A DNA stretch of 64,000 nucleotides from Ascoidea rubescens DSM 1968 (lineage: Eukaryota; Ascomycota; Saccharomycetes; Ascoideales; Ascoideaceae). The DNA is taken from NCBI RefSeq assembly GCF_001661345.1, contig NW_017962913.1, positions 1,121,428 to 1,185,427 on the forward strand, given 5' to 3'. Position numbers and translations under genes: made by a program. The notes under the pieces were generated by a model. The model worked only from the letters and a program-made list of their open reading frames with translations, was not told the DNA's origin and did not search any database. Below are positions 1 through 11,852 of the stretch, one piece after another (the first letter of the stretch is position 1; each line of letters opens with the position of its first letter).

Positions 1-45
1 GCTTGCAAACCAAACCAGTGCAGTGGTTAGCAGCTCCACATTCCA

Positions 46-63
46 CAGTGGTCGTGACCACTG
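46..63. repeat. Perfect 8-bp inverted repeat with 2-bp spacer
   Basis: CAGTGGTC, then GT, then GACCACTG. The dyad is exact and lies in a locally GC-rich patch. It could be a dimeric-factor binding site or a small hairpin. No role can be assigned from sequence alone. Confidence 0.6.
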
Positions 64-244
64 CGAGAAATACACAATAACCACTGGGATGGATGACCTC
101 TTCTGTCTCACTTTAGGCTGGAATGAGAATAGTGGTGGTTATGGTTATCGAGTTAAAATATCGAGAGTATAAAAATGGACATTATTCGCTTGGTTTAAAA
201 TTCACCTCAATGATTCAAATGTATTTAGTTTTCTTTAATTGTTA

Positions 245-305
245 TTCTGTTATATTATTATATTATTATATTATTATATTATTATATTATTATATTATTA
301 TATTT
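245..305. repeat. TATTATAT microsatellite
   Basis: About seven tandem copies of the 8-mer TATTATAT lie just beyond the 3' end of SFA1. A frame through it gives only Tyr/Ile/Leu repeats, so it is not coding. Confidence 0.85.
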
Positions 306-332
306 AATTGAGTATTTAGTTATTTAAAATAT

Positions 333-2999
<2,667 letters not shown>

Positions 3000-4898
3000 A
3001 TGTCTTTTATAAATGATAAAGTCAATTTGAAAAATAATCGGGTTTCTACAAATTCTAAAATTACTAAAAAAAATATCACATTAAAAAATACATCAAAAAA
3101 TACACCAAAAATTACTCATACTCATGATAATAGTAATAACTTAATCAAAAAAATTATACTAAATCCAATTCACAACAATGATAACAACAACAACAACAAC
3201 AACAACAAAAACAATACAAACCAAAACACTCAAAATAAAATCGTAAATGTTGTGACCAATAAAACTAAAATAAAATTTTGTCCTGATACTATTCTAACAA
3301 TCTCAAATTTCAAGTCAAACTCAACAATCTTAAACGATTCAAACACAAATCACATATTAAACTCTTTATCCAATTCCATTGACAACAACAACAACAACAA
3401 CGACAAAAACAAAAACAATAAAATCTCTAATAATACTTTCAACAACTCAAATAATGAAAATAACAATCATATCAACATCAATATCAACAACATCAACTCA
3501 AATGACAACACCAACAACAATGACACTATCAATAACATCGGCTTGGGCAACTTGTCTCTTATCAACACCATCAACAACATCAACAACATGAGCAATAACA
3601 AATTCTTAAAAAGATCAAAAACAGGCTGCATTACTTGTAAAATAAGGAAAAAAAGATGTGATGAAAATAAACCAATTTGTGGAGATTGTAAAAGACTTAA
3701 AAAAAATTGTGTTTGGGCAAAACCTGGTATGTCTCTTCAACAAATAAGAGAAATTAAAAAAAAAGTAGAACTAGACGAAGAAAAAATTAAATTGAAGAAA
3801 AAAATCGATTTATTAAAGAAAAAAAATAGTTTACCAAATAAAAAAAATGATGACGATAATGACAATGATAATGATAATGATAACGAAAATGATAATGATA
3901 ATGACAATGATAATTACAATGAAAATGATAATGATAATGAAATTTATAATGAAAACTATAGTGAAAACTATAGTGAAAATTATAATGATAACAGTAATGA
4001 TAATCATAATGATAACAATAACAATAAAGACAACATTAATGATAATAATAATAATGATAATAATAATAATAATAGTAATAATAGCAATAGCAATAATAAC
4101 AATTACATCGACAAAAACCCCAGTAAACCATTAAATCACCACAATTCCACCTCAAATCAAAATCTAAACAACTTTGATCAACAATCCACGAATAATATCA
4201 ATAATCTAAATTATAATAACAACCAGATTGATATTGAAATGTTAAATATCAATCAAAATTCTAAAATAACCACAAATGGAAATAACATAAATAATATAAA
4301 TAATATCAAAAATCCTAATAACAATCCAATAAACGATACTGATTTTCATAATTCTAATAACAATAAAATTAATAATGACAACAATACAAGTCATATCAAC
4401 TTTGATATTATCCGATCTAATGATCAATTGATTCAATCAAACCACTCCATCAATTCAGCCAGCAATTTTAATGATTTTAATCATATTGCAAATCTTGATC
4501 ATTTTGACAATATTGATGATGTTGATGATATTATCGATATAAATACCTTAAACCAAGTTCACGATACTTCGCATGATATCAGCCTGTTACAGTCTTTAGA
4601 CAATGAAATTTTTTTCACAATTAATAACCATTATAAAAATTATAGTCGCAATCGCAAAAATGAAAAAAATATTTCAAATGATCAATATAAATTGATTAAA
4701 AACCAAAGAAATGACCATAAAAATTTAAATGTTGTTAGTAATAATAATAACTCTTTTTTTTATCAGCACCATCAGCCACAACAACATGATAATTTTCAAA
4801 AAAGCTTACAAAACAATTATCAAAATAATTATAATCAAAACAGTAATTATCAAAATAATGACTATCTAAACAAAGGATATCAAAATAATAATAATAAC

Positions 4899-4929
<31 letters not shown>

Positions 4930-6749
4930 GTTACTCAAATAATAACTTTCTGAATAATTTTCAAAATAAGAACAACTTTTCAAACGACGAATTTTTGAGT
5001 AATTTCCAAAACACTTCTTCTAATCATGAATTATTTGCTCCAATCCAAGATCAAATGCAAATTCATAGAAACAGTACAACATTCTCATTTTTTATTCCAG
5101 ACAATCATACACCTTTTCAACAGCGGCAAATACCCAAACCCAAGTTTGATTTTACGCCATTATATCATTTGCCGAGTAATTTATTCGATGTTTGCCCAAT
5201 TGGAATGAGATTATATGATTATTTTCGTGATAAGCTAGCCAAAATTATTTGTATCTCGCCTCAGTCAAATAACTATTATTTGTCAATTTTTTTACCAATG
5301 GCACATTCCGACCCAGGGGTATTATATAGCATAATAGCTTGGTCAGCATTTCATTTAGGTGGAACATATGAAGATCTTGGGCATTCGTATTTAAAGAAAG
5401 CATTGGACCATATTAAAAACAATCCATTGATAAGTAATAATGACGATGACGATGATGACATCAATTATAATAATCAATCGGTTAATGGGAAACCCAGATC
5501 ACTAAATGAGAAGGATTTTTTGATACGATTATCAAATTATTTAATATTATGTGGAGCATTAATCTGTGATGGAGATGTTAAATTATGGAGAACATGTCTT
5601 GAATATGGATCAAAATTAATTAAATATCAAGGAGGATTTTTAAAGTTAATTTATAGTAGTTCGATTCAAAAAAATTGGTTGGCCTTGAATTTTCATTACC
5701 ATGATATTGCATCTACTGAAAGAGGGACGTTTTTTCCTTCAGAGTATCGTGTTTTAACTAATAATAATAGCAAATATAATAGTAATTCTAATGGGAATAA
5801 CATTAATAGCGGTAATGGTAACAACAATAACAATGGTAGTAATAGTAATGGGAATAATAGTAATAATAACAATAATAATAACAATGATAATGGAAAAACT
5901 AATGAGGATAAGGAACCACTTTTTAATTTTGATGATAATTTCTCAACATTGACAATTCAGAGTCATAATTTAATGGGAATTGATCCATTACATGGATGTT
6001 GCCAACCATTATACCATGTCATCTCAGAGATCAATGCGCTAGCCTTGAAATGTAAAAGGTTGATGAGACAAGTGCCTGATGAATTAGTTGAATATCCAGA
6101 CAACTTCAAGGGACCATATTTACGTCATCAACAGAAAGGCAATAATAAAGAGAATGATAACAATTTGAATGATGATAATAATTCTGTTTCTAGTAGTAAT
6201 GAATCATATGACTTATATAATAACCATTTAGAAAACAAGTATAATATGAGAAGATATGAGTTATTGAATCAAATTATGGATAAAAGTTTTGAAATTCTAA
6301 ACAAGATTGATAACTTGGTGCCAAATTTTTCGGATTTAGAAAAATTGGATAAAAAAGAATTAGAGTTGCAATTAACATTATTTGAGGTGTTTCAGTTCAC
6401 TTCAAAGATCCATTTAAAGCAAAGTGTCTTGAGGTTAAATTCTTCATGTATTGAGATTCAATTTTTGGTGAGTGACTTGTTGAAGAGGTTAGACATAATT
6501 TTAGAAACGTCAGTTGAAGGATCATTATGTTTTCCATTATTTATTGCAGGAATGAATTGCACCCGAGAATTGGATCGAAACTTGATGCTAAAGAGATTTA
6601 ACGATTTGATTGATAGATATCGTTGCAAGAATGTGCCACGGATAAAGATGATTATGGAAAAAGTTTGGAGTTTAGATTACAATGGAAGTAAAAACATTGA
6701 TTGGTACGATGTTGTGAAGAAAGTTGGATGGGAATTGAGTTTTGCTTAG
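3000..6749 (+). CDS. Zn2Cys6 transcription factor, Lys14/Uga3-type
   Basis: A 1249-residue fungal binuclear zinc-cluster regulator, presumably nuclear. The DNA-binding cluster has Cys at residues 210, 213, 220, 227, 230 and 237 (C-x2-C-x6-C-x6-C-x2-C-x6-C), followed by a basic linker and a Lys/Glu-rich coiled segment (about 245-280). Residues 1-200 and about 285-690 are almost pure Asn/Asp/Ser low complexity. From about residue 700 to the end there is a folded region with a segment around FLPMAHSDPGVLYSIIAWSA, which resembles the Fungal_trans_2 regulatory domain used by Lys14 and Uga3. A further Asn run (about 920-960) interrupts that domain. The target pathway cannot be read from sequence, so no symbol is given. 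Confidence 0.9.
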
Positions 6750-7447
6750 TTTTTGCTTATTTGTTAGTTAGTTTGTTTTTTTTTGTTTTTATTTTTGTTT
6801 GTTTTCTTGTTTGTTTTTTTTTATTTTTTTGACCATATTATGCACTAGATTATGTTTGTTATTTTATATTATCAGTTTATACATTCTAATTTATACTATA
6901 TTAATATTATACTATAACATGAACAGCAAATGAAGGTTCGGATCGGACAGTAACTGTGGGTGTTGGATGTTTTTCCGAAAACTGCGTTATTTAACCAGTT
7001 TTATTGTGGTGGGTTTTAATTTTGAGCTCTTCTTTCTACAGTTTCTACAACAGTTTCCAGTTGGCTTGGAGAAGAACAAAGACAAAACCAGCGAATATAG
7101 GTAAGTGCGAGGTTTTTGCTATTACTGGAGTGTGTTGCTGCTGGAGGGTGCTGAGTCCAGGCCAGGAGAGCAGTCGTCAGGAAACATGCCCACCACGAAG
7201 CGTAACTGCCTATGCTAATATCCATCGCCATGCCCTGGGAATGCTGATCATGGTCAAGAGATACAAAATAGGATCGCAGCTAGTGTGACAAGTTATATAA
7301 CAATGGGCCTGCTCTGTCAGCATTTCATGGAAGTGTGAAACCATAAACATAGGCAACTCAGCAGATTCAGCAGTACCAGCAACTCATTTTCAACCATTAA
7401 CATTTTCTAACAATTGTCGTTGTCATCACTCTTTATTTTGGCTCAAA
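6750..7447. other. Intergenic region between the zinc-cluster gene and the orphan at 7448
   Basis: The first 170 bases are T-rich (probable 3' UTR/terminator of the regulator). About 7030-7300 is GC-richer, with small overlapping frames on both strands that show no recognisable domain. I see no supported gene. The last 100 bases are the likely promoter of the gene at 7448. Confidence 0.5.
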
Positions 7448-7885
7448 ATGCATTTTGCTATTACAGCATCAGATTTAGTAATGGGCAACCGATTAGAAAA
7501 CTTTAAAACAGTATTTTTCTATGTTGTTCTCTTCATATTAACAGTTGAATATTTCAAATACTGGTGTGCAAGCAACTATGATAGAATACACTGCAACACT
7601 TCAACTTCCATTTATACTCAGGATGGTGTCAACGAATTCAACAGAGTAGTCAAGGTGCTTTCAACAGGAACCAGTGCTTGTGACAAAGATGCCCAAATAT
7701 CAACAATCAACAGAAGAATTCTAAAAATCTTTAAAAACTACAACAGACCTCAGGTTTATTGCATCAACAAAAACTGGGATTCTCTTGATGGAGCCGTTGG
7801 GTACACAACAACAATCGAAGATAAGGAAAAGTTAGCTGCTCTTTGTGACGATGAATTGCTAGTTTTGGGCGAAAGCTTGCTTTAG
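7448..7885 (+). CDS. Orphan small single-pass membrane or secreted protein
   Basis: A 145-residue protein I do not recognise. It starts with ATG at 7448 after a typical A-rich context. A hydrophobic stretch at about residues 21-35 (TVFFYVVLFILTVEY) could be a signal anchor or uncleaved signal sequence. The remaining 105 residues are polar, non-repetitive and contain several Cys (including 40 and 49, and later ones in TSACDK, VYCINK and ALCDDE) that could form disulfides in the secretory pathway. Composition is balanced and unlike the Asn-rich chance frames nearby, which argues that it is real. It is isolated between a transcription factor gene and NOP58, and nothing in the context tells its job. 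Confidence 0.65.
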   Translation: MHFAITASDLVMGNRLENFKTVFFYVVLFILTVEYFKYWCASNYDRIHCNTSTSIYTQDGVNEFNRVVKVLSTGTSACDKDAQISTINRRILKIFKNYNRPQVYCINKNWDSLDGAVGYTTTIEDKEKLAALCDDELLVLGESLL

Positions 7886-8195
7886 AAGTTAGACTCCATT
7901 CTAATAGCAATATCTAAACCACCATATTCACCATCTTATATTCATCTTATATCTATATTTCTTATTTTCTGCTTATTAACCTTCTGATCTCTTTATCTCT
8001 TTAAAACCAAATAGAAAATGCTTCATCACCTGACTTTTCACGTGCTTTAGGCTTTTTTTTCAAATTTTTTTTTCAGTTGAAAAATTTCTTTGGCTTTTTT
8101 GGTGAAATTTTCAGTTGAATCTCGACTGGATGAGTATTTGATTAGTTTAGCCATCAATTGTTCTTGTGTAACAGTGTATAGCTCGAGATATAACC
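7886..8195. promoter_or_regulatory. NOP58 upstream region with a CACGTG site
   Basis: This 310-base spacer contains CACGTG at 8039-8044, followed by T-rich tracts (8050-8110), about 150 bases before the NOP58 ATG. CACGTG is the core of Cbf1/bHLH sites in yeasts. The T-rich tract is typical of nucleosome-poor ribosome-biogenesis promoters. Site function is inferred. Confidence 0.45.
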
Positions 8196-9851
8196 ATGTC
8201 TTCTCAAAGTAACCCAGATTTCCTTCTTTTTGAAGAATCCACCGGGTATGCCATCTTCAAGGTCAATTTGTCTCAAGACAGTATTGGCAACAAATTAAAA
8301 GAGGTTCAACAGCAGATTAACGATTTATCCAAATTTAAAAAGATGGTGGAACTAGTCTCATTTGCTCCCTTTAAAGGTGCTGCTCAAGCTTTGGAGAACG
8401 CTACTGATATTTCTGAAGGTTTAGTATCCGATTATTTGAAATCAATTATCGAATTAAACTTGCCAAATTCTAATAATACCAAATCAAATAAAAAAAGACA
8501 AATTATCTTGGGTATATCTGATAAAAATTTGGGTCCATCAATTAAAGAGTTTTTTCCTTATTTAGATTGTATCTCAAATGAAATGGTTCAAGATTTATTA
8601 AGAGGTTTAAGATTACACGCTTCTCATTTATTAAATAATCTTCTAAACCAAAATGATATAGAAAGAGCTCAGTTGGGTTTGGGACATGCTTACTCAAGAT
8701 CCAAAGTCAAATTTTCTGTACAAAAAAACGATAATCATATCATCCAAGCAATTGCTTTATTAGATCAATTAGATAAAGATATCAACACTTTTGCAATGAG
8801 AGTTAAAGAATGGTATGGATGGCATTTCCCCGAATTAGCTAAAATTGTGCCTGACAATTATACTTTTGCTAAATTGGTCTTATTAATCAACGATAAATCT
8901 TCATTAAATGATGATTCGTTGCACGATTTAGCTGAAGTTGTTAATGAAGACTCTGCTATTGCTCAATCGATTATCGACAATTCAAAGATTTCGATGGGTC
9001 AAGATATTTCAACTTTAGATATGTTGAATGTTACTACATTTGCTAAAAGAGTGGTTGATTTATTTGATTTCAAGAAAAATCTATTTGAATATCTAACAGA
9101 CAAAATGCATACGGTTGCACCCAATTTATCTGAATTAATTGGTGAAGTCATTGGAGCTAGGTTGATATCTCATGCAGGATCGTTAACTAATTTATCAAAA
9201 CAAGCAGCATCAACTGTTCAAATTTTGGGTGCTGAAAAGGCTTTGTTTAGAGCATTGAAGACTAAAGGTAATACACCAAAATATGGATTAATTTATCACT
9301 CGTCATTTATAGGTAAAGCTAATGCTAAAAACAAGGGTAGAATTTCCAGATATTTAGCCAATAAATGTTCAATAGCTTCAAGAATTGATAATTTTTCCGA
9401 TGAACCAAATTCAATTTTTGGAAAAGTTTTAAAAAAACAAGTTGAAGATAGATTAAACTTTTATGACACAGGTAAATCACCATTAAAGAATACAGATGCC
9501 GTTAAGGAGGCAATAGGTTTGATTAAAAAGGATTCGACTGGCGATGATGATGAAAAAGATAAGGATATAACCATGGGAAGTATAGATGGACAAAGTGACG
9601 CAGAAAGTGATGAAGAGGACAAAGTGGAAAAGAAGGTTAAGAAAGAAAAGAAAATTAAAAAGGAAAAAAAAGAAAAAAAGGATAAGAAGGACAAAAAAGA
9701 GAAAAAAGAAAAGAAGGACAAAAAAGAGAAAAAAGAAAAGAAGGACAAAAAAGAGAAAAAAGATAAAAAAGAAAAGAAAAGTAAAAAGAGATCATTAGAT
9801 GATAGTGAAGGTGGTGAAAGCTCAAAGAAGAAGAAAAGCTCTAAAAAATAG
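8196..9851 (+). CDS. NOP58: Box C/D snoRNP core protein Nop58
   Basis: Core subunit of box C/D snoRNPs in the nucleolus. With Nop56, Snu13 and fibrillarin (Nop1) it guides 2'-O-methylation and U3-dependent pre-rRNA processing. The 551-residue protein has an N-terminal NOP5NT region starting LLFEESTGYAIFKV, a coiled-coil/NOSIC middle (about 155-260), and the Nop RNA-binding domain around ISHAGSLTNLSKQAASTVQ and GLIYHSSFIGKA. It ends in a Lys/Glu/Asp tail of KKEKKDKKE repeats (about 465-551) typical of Nop58. It is slightly longer than the S. cerevisiae protein because of this tail. It converges on PBA1 with under 200 bases between stops. Confidence 0.97.
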   Translation: MSSQSNPDFLLFEESTGYAIFKVNLSQDSIGNKLKEVQQQINDLSKFKKMVELVSFAPFKGAAQALENATDISEGLVSDYLKSIIELNLPNSNNTKSNKKRQIILGISDKNLGPSIKEFFPYLDCISNEMVQDLLRGLRLHASHLLNNLLNQNDIERAQLGLGHAYSRSKVKFSVQKNDNHIIQAIALLDQLDKDINTFAMRVKEWYGWHFPELAKIVPDNYTFAKLVLLINDKSSLNDDSLHDLAEVVNEDSAIAQSIIDNSKISMGQDISTLDMLNVTTFAKRVVDLFDFKKNLFEYLTDKMHTVAPNLSELIGEVIGARLISHAGSLTNLSKQAASTVQILGAEKALFRALKTKGNTPKYGLIYHSSFIGKANAKNKGRISRYLANKCSIASRIDNFSDEPNSIFGKVLKKQVEDRLNFYDTGKSPLKNTDAVKEAIGLIKKDSTGDDDEKDKDITMGSIDGQSDAESDEEDKVEKKVKKEKKIKKEKKEKKDKKDKKEKKEKKDKKEKKEKKDKKEKKDKKEKKSKKRSLDDSEGGESSKKKKSSKK

Positions 9852-10043
9852 ACTAAACAATGTTATGATAATGATGTAAATTGACATTGAAACTTATAAT
9901 TTTTATTTTTTTTCTATTTACTTATTTATTTATTTACCTACTTTTTTTTACTGTTTGTTTACTTATATCATTTACATATTAATGTACTTTAATATTATAC
10001 ATATTATTTTATAAATTGGAGTGGACAATTAAAAAAAAAAAGA

Positions 10044-11049
10044 TTAGATATACATTGAAGAGGAGTTAATTGAGTTAAATGAATTTGTAGAGTTGAGAAA
10101 GTTTTTCTTATATATGAGAAATTGAGAATCATTTAGGTGAAAGTAGGAAGATAAGAAATCAATTGATAATAAAAGAGAATCGATTGAAACGATTTCGAAA
10201 TTTTTAATACCATCTGAATGCAAGGCTAAAATTAAAGCATTGAATTTTTTATTTAAATAAATTGAGTAGTTTAAAATTGAGGCTGAAATACCTGAGATAT
10301 AATGAGGAGGATTTAAAAACTTGAAGTTGTTTAACTTTGATAATAATAAATGATTGTTATTGAAATTGGATAATATGTTGTTTGATGAGTAAATTTTATT
10401 AATTAAATTATCGTAATTTAAAATTGATGGAGCAAAAGATAGAATAAATTTTGGATTCAAATAGTTTAATAAAAAGGAAGCTAGAGAATTTAAAAAGTAA
10501 TCATTAAGATTGATGGTCAAGTAAGGTAAAGTAATCAAATTAAAGTGAATCTTGTTATTATTTGATGAATCGAATAGTTGGTAAATTTGGATTTGAATAT
10601 TGAGTAACGATAAAGAATTTTTATTGAATGGCTTTGAAGGATCAGTAGAGTATAATTGTTGATCCTCATTGAATTCTGTATCATTAGCGTCGTCAAAATC
10701 AGAAGTGTTTGGGGTTTTGAAAGCAGCAGAATTAGTTTTATGGTTATTTTTGATTGAAATTGTTGAAATCAATTTTTTTTGAAAAGTGTTAGGAAGAGAG
10801 TCAATTAAAGTGGCCAAATTGTAAGGCAAAACAACCAAATCACTCAGCTTTGTCTGATCATCGAGAGATAAGTCTTCGACTACTTCAAAGCTAGGCAAAT
10901 CTTCTTTGGTGAAATCGTCAGCAATATCGTCTTCGTCGTCGAGGTTGTGACGATTGGAAGGAGGTAATTCAGACCAAGGTTTGAACTGGGGGAAGTTAGT
11001 AGAAGGTCAATTGGTGAGCTGCAAGGGTTGTTGATATACATACAAGCAT
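10044..11049 (-). CDS. PBA1: Proteasome assembly chaperone Pba1 (spliced; exons 10044-10985 and 11044-11049)
   Basis: Pba1 with Add66/Pba2 chaperones the 20S proteasome alpha ring. Splicing joins a 6-nt first exon (ATGCTT, 11044-11049) to exon 2 (10044-10985), giving a 315-residue protein that begins MLFKPWSELPPSNRHNLDDE. S. cerevisiae Pba1 begins MLFKQWNDLP. The C-terminus ends SSMYI, close to the SGLYI ending of Pba1, which carries the proteasome-docking HbYX-like tail. The internal stretch FLNPPHYISGISASIL matches the Pba1 region LQPPEFITGFIGSVL. Without the intron the frame has no ATG near the 5' end, which supports splicing. The middle (about 60-120) is a polar, poorly conserved insertion. 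It is divergent from NTO1 and convergent with NOP58. Confidence 0.92.
10986..11043 (-). other. PBA1: PBA1 intron (58 nt)
   Basis: Read on the minus strand, the donor is GTATGT (11043-11038). A perfect TACTAAC branch site (11001-10995) is followed only nine bases later by the end of the intron, acceptor CAG. The exon in front of it is just ATGCTT. The S. cerevisiae orthologue YLR199C is, from memory, also split by an intron very near its 5' end. Confidence 0.9.
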
Positions 11050-11852
11050 CTTGGGCAGTTGTAGGTCAATTGGAGTGCACTTGTTGTCTGGTTGCTGTTT
11101 GGCTGCTGTGTTTGCCAGAAAACTGTCACCAGAAGAAGCAAAATTTGCCTCCAGCTCAGATCTAGAACCTGTGAATCCACCAATGTGGGAACACATCAAC
11201 AGCACACAATATTGAGTGTTAATGCATAACAATGCTGCTACCTTGTTGTGGTACTACCGTTATGGTGGAACATATACACGTGATATAATGTACAAATACG
11301 CATAACACGCGTCATTCAGAGCTTTGTTTTTGCCGACTGGGAGCGAAACAACAAAGGCAGCAGAGGCAGCAAAGACAACAGTGGCAAAGGCAGCGGCAGC
11401 AGCACCAGCAGCAGAGAAAACAGAGACAGCAAAAAAAGCAGAAGCATTATCGTCATCATTTGCTGCTGCTGGAAGACAATAGAACAGGGTCCAGTGAGAA
11501 CAAACCACAGTGGCCCAGTTCCGGCCGATTTCCGCTTTCCGCCTGCGAAAACCATTTTCTCTCACCAAAATATTTCAGATATTTCATCTTTTATCTTTAT
11601 CTTCTCTATCTTCATCTCTTCAGCTCCAACTCTCGTCTCTTCTCGTAATTATATTCCTCCTTCTCTTTGCACTGGTACTGCTATTACCTCTGGTGTCTTC
11701 TCACTCTCTGTTTCTGATTCTGCCTGTTCTCGCTCGTCATACTGCTATTTTTTCCTTCTCCTGCTGTTTTCCTCCTTCTTTTCCTATGGGCAAATGATAC
11801 ACTCGACACCATTCAAACTACCAATTTAATAATTAAATTATCTTTAATTTAA
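11050..11852. promoter_or_regulatory. PBA1/NTO1 divergent promoter with GC-rich CAG-phased island
   Basis: There is no supported gene. A GC-rich island (about 11060-11560) contains a CAG/CAA-phased tract at 11340-11450. CACGTG occurs at 11277-11282. AGTGGCAAA at 11380-11388 is one base from the Rpn4 proteasome element GGTGGCAAA, which would suit PBA1. The right part (11570-11800) is pyrimidine-rich leader before the NTO1 ATG. Short frames here are low-complexity and lie in several overlapping phases. Confidence 0.5.

Larger units (their letters stand above)
1..332. other. Left-edge intergenic region downstream of SFA1
   Basis: No convincing coding frame is visible. The first 120 bases are GC-richer and hold a short perfect dyad. 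The remainder is AT-rich and ends in a TATTATAT microsatellite next to the SFA1 stop codon. It probably serves as the SFA1 3' flank and terminator. Confidence 0.6.

Noticed and set aside
9461-9798. Open frames opposite and beside the NOP58 tail
   Set aside because: Both are by-products of the AAG/GAA-rich Lys/Glu repeat that encodes the Nop58 C-terminus.
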